From assembly GCA_030149525.1 (NCBI GenBank), contig JASBRJ010000288.1, positions 55,140 through 119,139 on the forward strand: 64,000 nt of DNA, written 5' to 3'. The notes under the pieces are model-generated. The model was not told where the DNA came from, made no database searches, and worked only from the letters and a program-made list of their open reading frames with translations. Positions 7,706-17,117 of the stretch are shown one piece after another (positions within the stretch are counted from its first letter, which is position 1; every line of letters starts with the position of its first letter). The DNA comes from a bacterium (GTDB lineage Bacteria; Vulcanimicrobiota; Xenobia; Xenobiales; JADMJV01). Both the position numbers and the translations under genes were made by a program.

Positions 7706-9118
7706 ATGTCGAAACTGTATGAGCAAGTTGCCGACCAACTCACCGAGTTGGTCAACAAGGGGGTCTATAACCACGGAGAAAAGCTCCCCTCGGTTCGACG
7801 ACTGAGCCGACAGTTCGATGTGAGTACCACCACCGTTGTGGAGGCCTACAGGCTTCTAGAGGATCAGGGCGTTCTTGAGGTTCGACCTCAGTCCGGCCAC
7901 TATGTGGCAAAGCGTGAGCCCGATGTGAGCGCCCCTCGGGCCACCTGTCCCGAACCGAACAACCCCGTTCCGGTCACCGTAGGAGACCTGGTCCTGAAGG
8001 TCATGAAAGACAATCACAACCGGGACTATGTTCGCCTGGGAGGGGCCGACACCGCAGCCGATCTTCTGCCCGTCAAGCGGCTGCAGAAATGTATTGCAAA
8101 AGCCAGTACAGATGAGACCAGTCTCACGGTTTACGATCACCCTCCCGGATGCCTCGAACTCCGTCAGGCACTGGCCAAGCTCAGTCTGTCCGCGGGTCTT
8201 CACTGCTCTCCCGACGACATCATTCTAACCCTGGGCTGCCAGGAGGCTCTCACTCTTTGTCTGAGAGCTGTGTGCAAGGTTGGTGATGTGGTGGCTATCG
8301 AGTCTCCCACCTTCTACGGCCAGCTTCAGGCCATTGAGATGCTCGGACTGCGAGTGCTGGAAATCCCCAGCGATCCGGCGGAGGGGATGAGTCTTGATGC
8401 GCTGATGCTGGCACTCGATCAGATGCCGGTTCGAGCCGTGCTGGTCACTCCCAGCCACAACAACCCAACAGGGAGCTGCATGAGCACCGACAATCGTCGA
8501 GAGTTAGTAGAGATCTTAGAGCAGGCTCAGGTTCCCCTCATTGAAGACGACGTCTACGGCGATCTCGGCTACAATTCCACTCGACTGCCCGCAGCAGCTT
8601 CTTTCGACCGCAGCGGCAATGTTCTGTACTGCTCTTCCCTTTCCAAGACCCTGGCACCAGGCTACCGATTGGGCTGGACGGTGGCGGGGCGCTATCAAAA
8701 CGAAGTCCACAAACTGAAAGCTCTGACCAATTTGGCCTCTCCTTCGGTCCTTGCTCTCGGCATGGCCTACTACCTCATGGGTAACTCCTACGACCGAACG
8801 CTTCGCACCCAACGTCGAGAGTACGCCCGGAGAGTTAGAGAAATGCGGAAAGCCATACTGAAAGAATTCCCTTCAGGAACTCGAGTCAGTGACCCACGAG
8901 GCGGATACGTTCTGTGGGTGGAGCTTCCAAGAAGAGTCAAGACTCTAGAGCTGTATGAAGAGGCGCGAAACAGGGGTGTCATCTACGCTCCAGGCCCTCT
9001 CTTCTCAGCCGGGAAACGCTATGCCCACTGTCTACGCTTAGACGCCTCGGAGTGGGGCCCCGAGGCGCAGAAAGCTGTCAAAATTCTGGGTCGGCTCTTT
9101 GCCGAAAGTCTGGCCTAG
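7706..9118 (+). CDS. MocR/PdxR-type regulator (GntR HTH + aminotransferase)
   Basis: A 470-residue transcription factor. Residues 1-70 form a GntR winged helix (LPSVRRLSRQFDVSTTTVVE); residues 100-470 are a fold-type I aminotransferase domain with HNNPTG near 251 and the PLP lysine at 314 in SSLSKTLAPGYRLGW. In this family the PLP domain senses PLP, an amine or an amino acid rather than performing full transamination. It is divergent from the EamA exporter, a frequent MocR arrangement. The effector is not deducible. Confidence 0.9.
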   Translation: MSKLYEQVADQLTELVNKGVYNHGEKLPSVRRLSRQFDVSTTTVVEAYRLLEDQGVLEVRPQSGHYVAKREPDVSAPRATCPEPNNPVPVTVGDLVLKVMKDNHNRDYVRLGGADTAADLLPVKRLQKCIAKASTDETSLTVYDHPPGCLELRQALAKLSLSAGLHCSPDDIILTLGCQEALTLCLRAVCKVGDVVAIESPTFYGQLQAIEMLGLRVLEIPSDPAEGMSLDALMLALDQMPVRAVLVTPSHNNPTGSCMSTDNRRELVEILEQAQVPLIEDDVYGDLGYNSTRLPAAASFDRSGNVLYCSSLSKTLAPGYRLGWTVAGRYQNEVHKLKALTNLASPSVLALGMAYYLMGNSYDRTLRTQRREYARRVREMRKAILKEFPSGTRVSDPRGGYVLWVELPRRVKTLELYEEARNRGVIYAPGPLFSAGKRYAHCLRLDASEWGPEAQKAVKILGRLFAESLA

Positions 9119-9133
9119 AAGCGCTGCCGGATG

Positions 9134-9778
9134 CTAAGCCATCTTAAAGTAGTCGAGTGAGGCCGGAAGCTCGGTGGAAGCTTCTCGACCGTGAACGTTC
9201 CATTTGGCAGTGCTGCCGGTAAGGCTCACCTGATCGGTCTTACTGCGACGTGCCGGCAACCCTAGCTCAACTCCCAGCGCGCGAGCGAGCTTTCCGCTTC
9301 CGTGGACATTCGCTTCGGTGATGGTGTCGGGGGACTTGCCGTCACTCGATCCGATGGTCAGATAGTCATGCTCGGTACGAGCATACCCTTTCATCATAGA
9401 GGACGACCGGTCGACATAGTCTTTGCTACCCACACCCAGAACAGCAGCCACACCAGGACCTACAGGCATCATCTTGACGGCTGTCTCGAGAACTTTTACA
9501 GAACCGTTCCCGAAGGGGTCGACTCTCATCTCTGATTTCTCAGAGGCCAGAGTGAGCCCCTGACTGGGAGAGAATGTCATCCCCATCTTGCGCCCATCAG
9601 CCAGAGCCTTGAACTTGCCCTCGGGAGTCTGAACTCCCACCGTTCCACTCAACTCGTCACTGATAAATGAGTGTCCGTTATTGAGGTCAACTTGCATCCC
9701 GGTTTTCTTGCCTGCCGCGTCGGTGCGGGGAGAGTAGCTCTTGTAAAGGTGTCCGGGGAGGGCGTTGGTGGTTTTCAT
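9134..9778 (-). CDS. Orphan 214-residue protein without signal peptide
   Basis: The ATG at 9778 has AAAGAGGT ten bases upstream; an earlier in-frame ATG at 9823 lacks one. The sequence starts MKTTNALPGHLYKSYSPRTD, then a Gly/Ser/Asp-rich, probably beta-strand body with a short hydrophobic stretch (MMPVGPGVAAVLGVG) near the middle. It ends SLDYFKMA. No known domain. It has the same build as the other orphan proteins here: polar start, no Sec signal, one short hydrophobic patch. It is convergent with the MocR gene with 15 bp between them. Confidence 0.6.
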   Translation of the reverse strand: MKTTNALPGHLYKSYSPRTDAAGKKTGMQVDLNNGHSFISDELSGTVGVQTPEGKFKALADGRKMGMTFSPSQGLTLASEKSEMRVDPFGNGSVKVLETAVKMMPVGPGVAAVLGVGSKDYVDRSSSMMKGYARTEHDYLTIGSSDGKSPDTITEANVHGSGKLARALGVELGLPARRSKTDQVSLTGSTAKWNVHGREASTELPASLDYFKMA

Positions 9779-9853
9779 AGTTGGTTGACCTCTTTCGTGG
9801 TGTTCGTTGGGTTGATTAAACAACCCGGCCGTTACGGCTTTGTTAAAAAACCG

Positions 9854-10729
9854 TCAAACTGGGGCCTGTAACACGAAGAGATGAGACCACAACGAGATCA
9901 TATGACTCAATCGGCAGAACCACTCCATCTCTTCGTCGTCACCGCACTCTTCGGAGGGGAGCCCTGCGGGGTAAGCGTGCCAATTTTTGTAGCAATCCAA
10001 CATCACAAAGCCCCATTCGTCCAACTTACGAAGAAATCGTCGATGCTTGGGATTCCAATCAGGGTGATCGGCGAGAAAGAAACAGCCTCCCGGCTTAAGA
10101 GACGATCGCGCCGCTCGGAGAAAAACCAGGCCAAAGGTATCCCGCACCGGATCGGTGACCACAGCGTCAAATCGACCTTCCAAATCTTCAGGCATGCAAC
10201 TCACGTCGGCCCTGACCATTTCCACCGAGGGCTGGGCCGCTTTGAGCCAATCCAGGACCCGTTGGTCCAGATCGAGTGACACAAGCCTGTAGTCACCCAG
10301 CAAAGAGAGGGCCAGAGCCGTTCCGTCGTCGTCTCCGATCATGAGAACTTCTCCGCGCCCGCCCAGCCACCCGTGAATTTCCAGAGCACGACGACAGGCC
10401 GAAGGCGAGTCGATTCGCGACTGGTGAAACTCCTCGGTGGGTGGGGGAGCGCTCTCCACAAGTTTCTGGAAATCGTCTACCAGCTTCTTCTCCGGCAAGG
10501 GAGCCGGTACAAAGATTCGATCATAGGTGATAGCGGCCATCTCAAGGTACATTCGCGTGATCCAAACAGCAACGGCTTTTGAGTCCAGCAGAATTTCGTT
10601 TCTAGCCAACCCGTGCTGTCGGGCCAGACCATACAGCCGACGTCGGAAAGCAGAGGGCGAGTAGGGCGTCGAGCGGCTCTCTCCCAACCACCGGGCCAGA
10701 TGTTCGGTGAGCGCCATAGCAGCATCCAT
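9854..10729 (-). CDS. BpsA-like branched-polyamine synthase family enzyme
   Basis: A 291-residue protein with a Rossmann-type aminopropyltransferase core. GEVLMIGDDDGTALALSL matches the GDDDLTS glycine-rich motif of BpsA (N4-bis(aminopropyl)spermidine synthase), VSLDLDQRVLDW matches its acidic second strand, and SLKPGGCFFLADHP follows. BpsA transfers aminopropyl groups from decarboxylated SAM to the secondary amine of spermidine. The usual DPPxT catalytic-loop motif reads DPVRDT here, so activity or specificity may differ. No decarboxylase or SpeE gene is nearby. The N-terminal 100 residues are helical, possibly the winged-helix part. Start uncertain: ATG at 10729 or 10717. Confidence 0.65.
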   Translation of the reverse strand: MDAAMALTEHLARWLGESRSTPYSPSAFRRRLYGLARQHGLARNEILLDSKAVAVWITRMYLEMAAITYDRIFVPAPLPEKKLVDDFQKLVESAPPPTEEFHQSRIDSPSACRRALEIHGWLGGRGEVLMIGDDDGTALALSLLGDYRLVSLDLDQRVLDWLKAAQPSVEMVRADVSCMPEDLEGRFDAVVTDPVRDTFGLVFLRAARSSLKPGGCFFLADHPDWNPKHRRFLRKLDEWGFVMLDCYKNWHAYPAGLPSEECGDDEEMEWFCRLSHMISLWSHLFVLQAPV

Positions 10730-10809
10730 GGGCAGGCCTTCGCCCGGGTCAGGTTACAATCTTGTAAAAGAGAAGTTTTTCCTTAAGACATCGGATATTC
10801 TTATAAGAG

Positions 10810-12477
10810 ATGTCTACTCTCACGAGCAAGAGATGGCCCAGGGGGGCAGCCGTTCTTTTGGTGATAACCCTCATCCCCATCCTGATCTTTCTGGCCCGTT
10901 CCGTGGCCTGGTTGTCCCAGACAACTCATTTCCGAACCGTGAGCTACCGAGAAAAAGTCTCCGCAACATACATTCTGGAAGCCGGACTCAACCACGCCGC
11001 CACCCTTCTCACCGAAGACGCCACCTGGACAGAGGGCTTTCAAAATGAAGAAATGACCCGAATTCGAGGCTCTTACTCCATCTATTTCCAAAAGCCCGGC
11101 GAGGCCTATCAGCAAGGCTATTCGGTCAACAATCTCATGGGAACCGACGACCGAGACGGACCGAGAGGACCAAAGACCGTCGCTCCCGGGACCGTCGAGT
11201 TGATAGTCCATTCCCGCAGCGGTCCAACGGAGAATCAAGGAACCTTTCTTCTTCAAGCCGTCTTCGACGACAATCGGGATTGGGCGGTTTCTTCTGCGGG
11301 GAAGCTTGTGATGAACGGGAATGTGGATGTCCAGGGCGTGGCCAATCTAGAGACCTGGGCACCGGTCAAAGCAGGCGTTCACTCCAATCTGTACCAGAGC
11401 AACGAGACCGCCATCGAATGGAATCCGGCGAAGCTGGGTGACAAGGCCACTTTTACCGGCAAAGTCTCCACTACGAACCGAGGAACCGACGCCCTCAAAT
11501 TCGCCGGAACCGAGGGCACCGACTACTCCGCCGAATCGTTTGAAGACGGTGCCGGTCGACTGTCCATTTCCAGCCCGGACATCGTTCAGGAGGTCGGAAA
11601 CCACAGCTCCTCCCCTGCTCCTGCCACCAACCCGTTCGGTGAGACGCGGCTGAGTTCCGGTGACTTCTACAAGGGCGGCCCTCTCGAACTTCAGGGAGAT
11701 CTTGTGCTCGACGGTGGGACGCTCTACGTTAACGGAGACCTCACCGTCAACGGCTCCATCACCGGAACTGGCTCGGTTTACGTCACAGGGAAAACAACTT
11801 TCAAAGGCGATGCCGTGATCGAAGCGGGTGCCGAAGGCGTGGCCCTTTACAGCGAAGGCTCTATCACTATGTCCGGCTTCAACGGGGTGGAGTTCGTGGA
11901 GCGACTGGCACGCGACAACCCATCTATCATCGGGCATTTCAACAACGCCAAATCTCAGTTAGCCGAATCGGCCGACAGCACACCCGACAATGTTCAGAGA
12001 AATCACAATAACAGCGCCCAAAACTCTATCCGGCAGGTGTCCGCCTTCGTCGATCAGCGCCTCAATATGGCCAACGGTCAAACGGCCGCCTTCATCAAGG
12101 AGCAGCTGGCCTCTTTCGACGATGCCATCCAGGTCACTCACGCCGATGGGACCTACGGTCGAGCAGAGATGCGACCGGTCCACAAAAAGGTTGCCTACGG
12201 CCTGGACAAACTGGGCACGGGGTATTTCAAAGGCCTGATGGTGACCAACAGCTATATTCAAACCGACAGCGCCGTGGCTGTAGTGGGGGCGGTCTGGGCC
12301 AGCGGCACCAACACTGAGGACGAACCGACAACGGTGGACGGGAAAGAGATCAAACCCGGGGACATCTACTTAGGAGCCGATTCCTCATTGCTTCTCAATC
12401 AAGCTCTAGTAGACGATGAAGAAAACGGCACCCCAAGCCAACTTGCCGGGCTGGAGATGCCGGCCTGGCGACGCTAG
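10810..12477 (+). CDS. PilX-like protein with beta-solenoid passenger
   Basis: A 555-residue envelope protein. Residues 9-38 form one membrane helix (AAVLLVITLIPILIFLARSV) followed by an amphipathic stretch with YILEAGLNHAATLL, the pattern of PilX-type minor pilin N-termini. Near residues 290-355 a run of short repeats (GDLVLDGGTLYVNG, GDLTVNGSITGTG, GKTTFKGDAVI) resembles polymer-forming beta-solenoid (bactofilin-like) turns. It shares this layout with the gene at 43091. It probably sits in the cytoplasmic membrane or a pilus-like fibre with the solenoid outside. Confidence 0.6.
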   Translation: MSTLTSKRWPRGAAVLLVITLIPILIFLARSVAWLSQTTHFRTVSYREKVSATYILEAGLNHAATLLTEDATWTEGFQNEEMTRIRGSYSIYFQKPGEAYQQGYSVNNLMGTDDRDGPRGPKTVAPGTVELIVHSRSGPTENQGTFLLQAVFDDNRDWAVSSAGKLVMNGNVDVQGVANLETWAPVKAGVHSNLYQSNETAIEWNPAKLGDKATFTGKVSTTNRGTDALKFAGTEGTDYSAESFEDGAGRLSISSPDIVQEVGNHSSSPAPATNPFGETRLSSGDFYKGGPLELQGDLVLDGGTLYVNGDLTVNGSITGTGSVYVTGKTTFKGDAVIEAGAEGVALYSEGSITMSGFNGVEFVERLARDNPSIIGHFNNAKSQLAESADSTPDNVQRNHNNSAQNSIRQVSAFVDQRLNMANGQTAAFIKEQLASFDDAIQVTHADGTYGRAEMRPVHKKVAYGLDKLGTGYFKGLMVTNSYIQTDSAVAVVGAVWASGTNTEDEPTTVDGKEIKPGDIYLGADSSLLLNQALVDDEENGTPSQLAGLEMPAWRR

Positions 12478-12513
12478 AGGATCTCTCAGGATGAGGGCTG
12501 TATCCTGGCTGAT

Positions 12514-12939
12514 ATGAGCAATTTGCTAGCCAATCTGACGGCCGCCTGGGGCGACGGAGACGACCAGGAGCCCAACCCCGAGTTCTTCCCCGGCCTTCTC
12601 AGTCTTTCCGAATCTCGTTTGGAGAATGGTGTGGCGGAGTTTCGCACGCTTTTTCCCCACTACGACAATATTCGGCAGCGGCTCATGATCGCCAGAAGCA
12701 ATCTGGCAACCTTGCTCTCCAAGCCAGATGAGGTCCCTGAGGATGTCCAACAAGTGGCCGAGGATAACCAGGCCGCCTTCGGTGATGTGGAAGAAATCCT
12801 CGATCAGATCCTGGAGCTTGAAGAAGATGAGCTCCCCGATGTTTATTGGGAGGCGCTGGGCGAACTGGAAGAATGCGCCGAGAATCTGAAGCAGGCCAAC
12901 CTCGAACTGGCCCGGGTGACTCAGATGTACCAGAGTTAG
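12514..12939 (+). CDS. Acidic helical protein of unknown function
   Basis: A 141-residue, very acidic, mainly alpha-helical protein (VEEILDQILELEEDELPD). No signal peptide, no membrane segment and no recognised domain. It follows the PilX-like gene by 36 bp and precedes the TPR gene by 69 bp on the same strand, so the three may form one transcript. It might be a small cytosolic adaptor, but nothing in the sequence names a partner. Confidence 0.65.
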   Translation: MSNLLANLTAAWGDGDDQEPNPEFFPGLLSLSESRLENGVAEFRTLFPHYDNIRQRLMIARSNLATLLSKPDEVPEDVQQVAEDNQAAFGDVEEILDQILELEEDELPDVYWEALGELEECAENLKQANLELARVTQMYQS

Positions 12940-13008
12940 GACGAGCAGGCCGCCCCCGTCGCTCCCCGAAGGTCGTAAGCCAGAATGTCTTTGGGCGAGG
13001 GACCACCT

Positions 13009-14169
13009 ATGAAACGCTTTATATCCTTTTGTTTATTACTTCTTCTCTGGCTTCCGGCCTGGGCCATGACCCTGAAAGAGATCGACGAACTTCTTCTGAG
13101 CTACGATCTTGAGGCCGCCGAAAGGGAGCTTCAGATTCTCCTCAAGGAGGGGTCCGACCAGGCGGAGGTCCTCAAACGCCTGGGCTATGTCAGAGTTCTC
13201 AAGCTGAATCAAAACCCTAGCGAGGAAGAGAATGTAAAGCTGTGTCAGGAAGCCAGGCAGTACTTAACCAAGGCGATTGAGCAAGGTTGCAAAGATCCCC
13301 TGGCCAAAGAACTGCTCAAGAGCCTCCCCGAAAAAGGCGGTATCAAAGACAAACCGTTCTCCGAAGTCCCCGAGGCCGACCAAGCCATGCGGGAAGCGGA
13401 GAGGTTTTTTGCCAAAAGAGACTGGAGCCAGGCTGCCGTCAATTATCGAAAAGCGGCCGAGCTCGACCCCACGCTGTATCGCGCTCAGCTCTACCTTGGT
13501 GATGCCCTGTTACAGATGAAAAAACCGGCCGAAGCCTGTGAGGCCTACGACAAAGCCATCGCCATCGACCCCAACATCGAAACCGCTTATCGATACAAAG
13601 GAAACGCTTTGATGACCCAAGGTGATATCGAAGCCGGACTCAACTCCTACGCCTCTGCCGTGGTGGCCGAACCCGCCTCGGAAATGGCCTGGACCCGAGG
13701 GATCGGCCGTTGGACCGACGCCACTGGAGCGAGCTTTCAATTGCCCAAAATAGAACCACCGGTGGACCTGGACTCAAACGAGGACACCATCCAAGTAGAC
13801 ATGTCGGGAGACCAACAAAGTGTGGCTCCCTGGCTTGCCTACGCTGTCACCCGAAAGCTCTGGAAAGAGGAGAAGTTCGCTAAGCGGCATCCCGGTGAGG
13901 AGTATCGGCGCACTCTCGAGGAGGAAGTGGAAGCCTTGCAAAAAGTGGCGGAAATCGCAGCTGAACTCAAGCAAGACCAATCCCTTAAGCTTTCCGAAGA
14001 TCTCGACTTGTTAGTCAAGCTAAAGGAAGACAAGCTTATGGCTCCTTTCGTGCTTTTTTGCCGGGGCGGCAAGAATCTTCGGGACGGCTACGCAGAATAT
14101 CGGAAGTCTCATCGCGCCGACTTGGTGAAGTTTCTGGTGGAGTATGGGATTCAAAGAGAAGGCCTTTAG
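13009..14169 (+). CDS. Secreted TPR-repeat protein
   Basis: A 386-residue protein. The ATG at 13009 begins a clear signal peptide (MKRFISFCLLLLLWLPAWA) and has GAGGGA upstream; an earlier start at 12985 would put extra residues in front of it. The centre carries at least three TPR units (AAVNYRKAAELDPTLYRAQL, ACEAYDKAIAIDPNIETAYR, GLNSYASAVVAEP). TPR solenoids bind other proteins, here likely on the outer side of the cytoplasmic membrane. The C-terminal 150 residues are charged helices with no family match. Confidence 0.75.
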   Translation: MKRFISFCLLLLLWLPAWAMTLKEIDELLLSYDLEAAERELQILLKEGSDQAEVLKRLGYVRVLKLNQNPSEEENVKLCQEARQYLTKAIEQGCKDPLAKELLKSLPEKGGIKDKPFSEVPEADQAMREAERFFAKRDWSQAAVNYRKAAELDPTLYRAQLYLGDALLQMKKPAEACEAYDKAIAIDPNIETAYRYKGNALMTQGDIEAGLNSYASAVVAEPASEMAWTRGIGRWTDATGASFQLPKIEPPVDLDSNEDTIQVDMSGDQQSVAPWLAYAVTRKLWKEEKFAKRHPGEEYRRTLEEEVEALQKVAEIAAELKQDQSLKLSEDLDLLVKLKEDKLMAPFVLFCRGGKNLRDGYAEYRKSHRADLVKFLVEYGIQREGL

Positions 14170-14218
14170 GACAGGCCGGGCAGTTGACCCGCTTCAAAGA
14201 CGGCTACAATATCTATGA

Positions 14219-14314
14219 AAAGGTGTTGCGGGAGCCGACGGCTTTCTGGCCAAGCCGTGGGACGAGGAGAAGCTTGTCAATTGCCTCAAAGAGCTTTGGA
14301 GCGCTCCCGTCTAG
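14219..14314 (+). pseudogene. Remnant of a response-regulator receiver domain
   Basis: After a TGA at 14216, one frame reads GVAGADGFLAKPWDEEKL and then NCLKELW before TAG at 14312. GADGFLxKPW is the typical end of a REC domain, containing the conserved lysine-proline pair. No start codon or phospho-acceptor half is present upstream, so only the last 30 or so residues survive. It looks like a decayed or truncated two-component gene. Confidence 0.5.
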
Positions 14315-15135
14315 GGCCTGTTGACATTCAGCATCCCCAGGCGCACCACGGCGCTGTCCAGTTCACAGACAAGCCGAGTGAGTTCCTGAGTCTCATCAGG
14401 CCCATCCTTTACAGCGAGCAGATCGACACTCACCGTACGACTCCACTGCAATAGACTGCTGGGCGCCGCCCCCCGAACGGGCTCATCGAAAATCGGTCCT
14501 ACCTGCTCGGTGAGTCGCCGGCCCAGCCGACCGCCGAGAGTTAGGACCTGGTAGAAGGCTTCCTGGAGGTCTTGTCCCTCCGCCTCCACGTAAACCTGAG
14601 TGTCGTTCACAAGAGCAGCGCAAAACGCGTGCAGCTCTTTTTGGACCAGTCGACAAATGTTCTCGTATTCTCGAGGACCCGGATAGGGTCGAACAGCCGC
14701 TATCTTGCTCACGTACGTCCCTGCCGATTTGAAGTCTCTCAAGATCTCCACATGAAGTAGAAAAGACTCAAGATCCAGGGCGAAGTGCTGAACCAGACCG
14801 CTGGTCGGTTCGGCCAGAATGGCGGCCACAAGATCCTCCGGTTGAATTTCCCGAGAAGGCTCTCTGTCGGTGGTCGTGGCCGAAGCGGTATAGATCGCCT
14901 TCTTAGCCGACTGGGAGAACTCGTTGACCTTGCCGGTTTCCCGAAACACGTCGTTATACTGGCGAACTCTTTCTTCCGTCACGTTGAGGGTCTGTAAGGC
15001 CCGAGCCGCCAGAGACTCGGATTGGAGAAGACAACCCAAAAGGATGTATCCGGTGTGGACAACTCCGTCTCCGGCTTCTTCTACTGCAAATTGTATGGCC
15101 GCGAAGGCCTCGTCACTAAATCCTGATGCGTCCAT
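14311..15135 (-). CDS. Stand-alone Clp_N-domain protein
   Basis: A 274-residue protein. Its ATG at 15135 shares one base with the TGA of the upstream FAD dehydrogenase (TGATG), indicating translational coupling; a longer start would overlap that gene by 50 bases. Residues 3-145 form two Clp N-terminal repeats (FSDEAFAAIQFAVEEAG...GYILLGCLL; then FSQSAKKAIYTAS). No AAA+ ATPase domain follows; residues 150-274 are unrecognised helices. Clp_N domains bind substrates or adaptors such as ClpS. It could act as an adaptor or inhibitor of a Clp protease. Role inferred. Confidence 0.65.
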   Translation of the reverse strand: MDASGFSDEAFAAIQFAVEEAGDGVVHTGYILLGCLLQSESLAARALQTLNVTEERVRQYNDVFRETGKVNEFSQSAKKAIYTASATTTDREPSREIQPEDLVAAILAEPTSGLVQHFALDLESFLLHVEILRDFKSAGTYVSKIAAVRPYPGPREYENICRLVQKELHAFCAALVNDTQVYVEAEGQDLQEAFYQVLTLGGRLGRRLTEQVGPIFDEPVRGAAPSSLLQWSRTVSVDLLAVKDGPDETQELTRLVCELDSAVVRLGMLNVNRP

Positions 15136-16790
15136 CAAAAAGAACCTGCGATACTTCTCCCCGCCTGACGTCCACTGAAAATACAACCACCGAGGAAGGT
15201 TCCCTCCAGAGCGCGGTAACCGTGCATGCCTCCGCCTCCGAAACCCGCTGCCTCGCCCGCCGCATAGAGACCCGAGAGAGGCTCGCCATCGGATTTTAGG
15301 ACTCGCCCCTGGAGGTCGGTCTCCAGTCCACCAAGGGTCTTTCGAGTTAAGAGATGGAGTCGGACAGCGATGAGTGGCCCCGCCGCCGGGTCAAGAATCT
15401 GGTGCGGCTTGACGGTCCGGAGCAACTTGTCGCCGATGAAATTTCGCGCTGTATGGATGGCCGAAATCTGAGGGTCTTTACAGTAAGGATTGACGACCTG
15501 AAGATCTCGGGCTCGCAAAATATGCTCGATCTTGGAAAGCTCCAGTCGCTGCTCACCCACCAGGTGGTTCATCTTCTGCACCAGATCGGGCAACTCTCTT
15601 TCCACAATGAAGTCCTCACCATGTTTTTTGAAAGCCTCCACCGGACCCGGAGCCCCGGGACGGATCCGCCCGAGGACGCCCAGGATCGATTTGTTGGTGA
15701 GATCGGGGTTCTGCTCTGAGCCGGACAGGGCGAACTCTTTCTCAATAATCTTTTGATTCAGGATGAACCAGGAGTAGTCGTATCCTGTTTTCAAGATTTG
15801 CTCAAAAGTGCCCAGAGTATCGAAGCCCGGTGAATAGGGAAAGGGGAAGCGGTTCCCCTCGGCATCCAGCCAGATGGAGGAAGGTCCGGGAAGAATTCTT
15901 ATGCCGTGTTCGGGCCAGATGGAGTTCCAGTTCTTGATCCCTTCGCAGTAGTGCCACATGCGATCCCGATTGATGAGATGGGCTCCAGCCGTCTCGGCTA
16001 CCCCAAGCATGACTCCATCGACATGGGCCGGAACCCCTTTGATCATGTTCTGAGGGGGTCTACCGAAACGATCCGGCCAGTTCTTTCGAACCAGATCGAG
16101 ATTTCCACCTATCCCTCCGGAACTGACCACCACAGCCTGGGCTCGAAATTGAAACTCCCCGACCACTGTGCGGCTACTCTCACGACCCCGCTCAGCCTCA
16201 CTGGGCTCCAGGACCTCCCCCTCACAGCCCACAACCGTGCCGTTCTCAACAGTGAGTGCGGTCACACGATGACGAAATTTAAAATTCACCAGACCGCGGT
16301 CGGCGGCTTCCCGCACCCTCTTCTCAAACGGTTCTACCAGGCCGGGACCGGTTCCCCAGGTGACATGAAACCGGGGCACCGAATTCCCGTGGCCGATGGA
16401 GCTGTGTCCACCCCGCTCCGCCCACCCCACAACCGGAAAGATTCTCACCCCCAGGTTGTAAAGATAGTCGCGCTTTTCCCCTGCGGCGAAGTCGATATAC
16501 TCCTCAGCCCAGCGGCGAGGCCAGCGGTCCTCTTCGCGGTCGAAGGAAGCTGTGCCCATCCAGTCTTCCAGAGCCAGTTCTCTAGAGTCTCGAATGCCTA
16601 GTCGTCGCTGCTCTGGAGAGTCTATCAAGAAAAGTCCACCGAACGACCAGAAGGCTTGGCCTCCCAAATTCTGCTCAGGCTCCTGATCCACCAATATCAC
16701 CGATTTATCCGCGGCTGCGAGTTCATAGGTGGCGACCAGTCCGGCGATTCCGGCTCCAATGACGATGACGTCGGCGTGTTCTAAAGACAT
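15135..16790 (-). CDS. FAD-dependent dehydrogenase (FAD_binding_2, KsdD-like)
   Basis: A 551-residue flavoprotein. The N-terminus DVIVIGAGIAGLVATYELA is the GxGxxG dinucleotide fold, followed by EPEQNLGGQAFWSFGG. The C-terminus LYAAGEAAGFGGGGMHGY is the second FAD-contact motif. Length and motifs fit the FAD-binding dehydrogenase group related to 3-ketosteroid-delta1-dehydrogenase and fumarate reductase flavoproteins. Substrate is not deducible; no steroid genes are near. It is coupled by TGATG to the Clp_N gene downstream. Confidence 0.85.
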   Translation of the reverse strand: MSLEHADVIVIGAGIAGLVATYELAAADKSVILVDQEPEQNLGGQAFWSFGGLFLIDSPEQRRLGIRDSRELALEDWMGTASFDREEDRWPRRWAEEYIDFAAGEKRDYLYNLGVRIFPVVGWAERGGHSSIGHGNSVPRFHVTWGTGPGLVEPFEKRVREAADRGLVNFKFRHRVTALTVENGTVVGCEGEVLEPSEAERGRESSRTVVGEFQFRAQAVVVSSGGIGGNLDLVRKNWPDRFGRPPQNMIKGVPAHVDGVMLGVAETAGAHLINRDRMWHYCEGIKNWNSIWPEHGIRILPGPSSIWLDAEGNRFPFPYSPGFDTLGTFEQILKTGYDYSWFILNQKIIEKEFALSGSEQNPDLTNKSILGVLGRIRPGAPGPVEAFKKHGEDFIVERELPDLVQKMNHLVGEQRLELSKIEHILRARDLQVVNPYCKDPQISAIHTARNFIGDKLLRTVKPHQILDPAAGPLIAVRLHLLTRKTLGGLETDLQGRVLKSDGEPLSGLYAAGEAAGFGGGGMHGYRALEGTFLGGCIFSGRQAGRSIAGSF

Positions 16791-17117
16791 AGAGTGGGCT
16801 TCGGTCCCCGCCCTGATTTCCCGCCTCAGAGAGGTTGAACAAAACTGGAATGAGGCTTAAAACTCCCCCTTTTTCGGCGAATTTTCAGCCCGTCTCTGCT
16901 ACTGTGAAGTCATCTGGAACGACTCTCAAAACAACTCTAGAAATTTGCAAAAAAACTTTGCAGAGGCCTTGTCAAAAGGGAATTGTGTGGGAGACTGGAT
17001 ACGGAAGTACAGGTCTTACCTAGCAAGCCTCCAAACATGGTTTTTACGCAACGGTAACATTTTGTCAATAAACCCGGATTAAACTGTAAGCGAACGAAAG
17101 CAGAGGGAACATAATAG
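16791..17117. other. Intergenic region upstream of repeat protein
   Basis: These 327 bp hold no convincing gene. A possible sigma-70-like site lies at TTGTCA (17062-17067) with TGTAAG 17 bases later, ahead of a GAGGG ribosome site for the gene at 17118. The left part, AT-richer than its surroundings, presumably carries the promoter of the minus-strand flavoprotein gene. I see no riboswitch fold that I could support. Confidence 0.4.

Noticed and set aside
17020..17090. Cyclic-di-GMP (GEMM) riboswitch
   Set aside because: Short stretches such as ACGCAA recall parts of the motif, but the conserved stems and tetraloop arrangement are missing.
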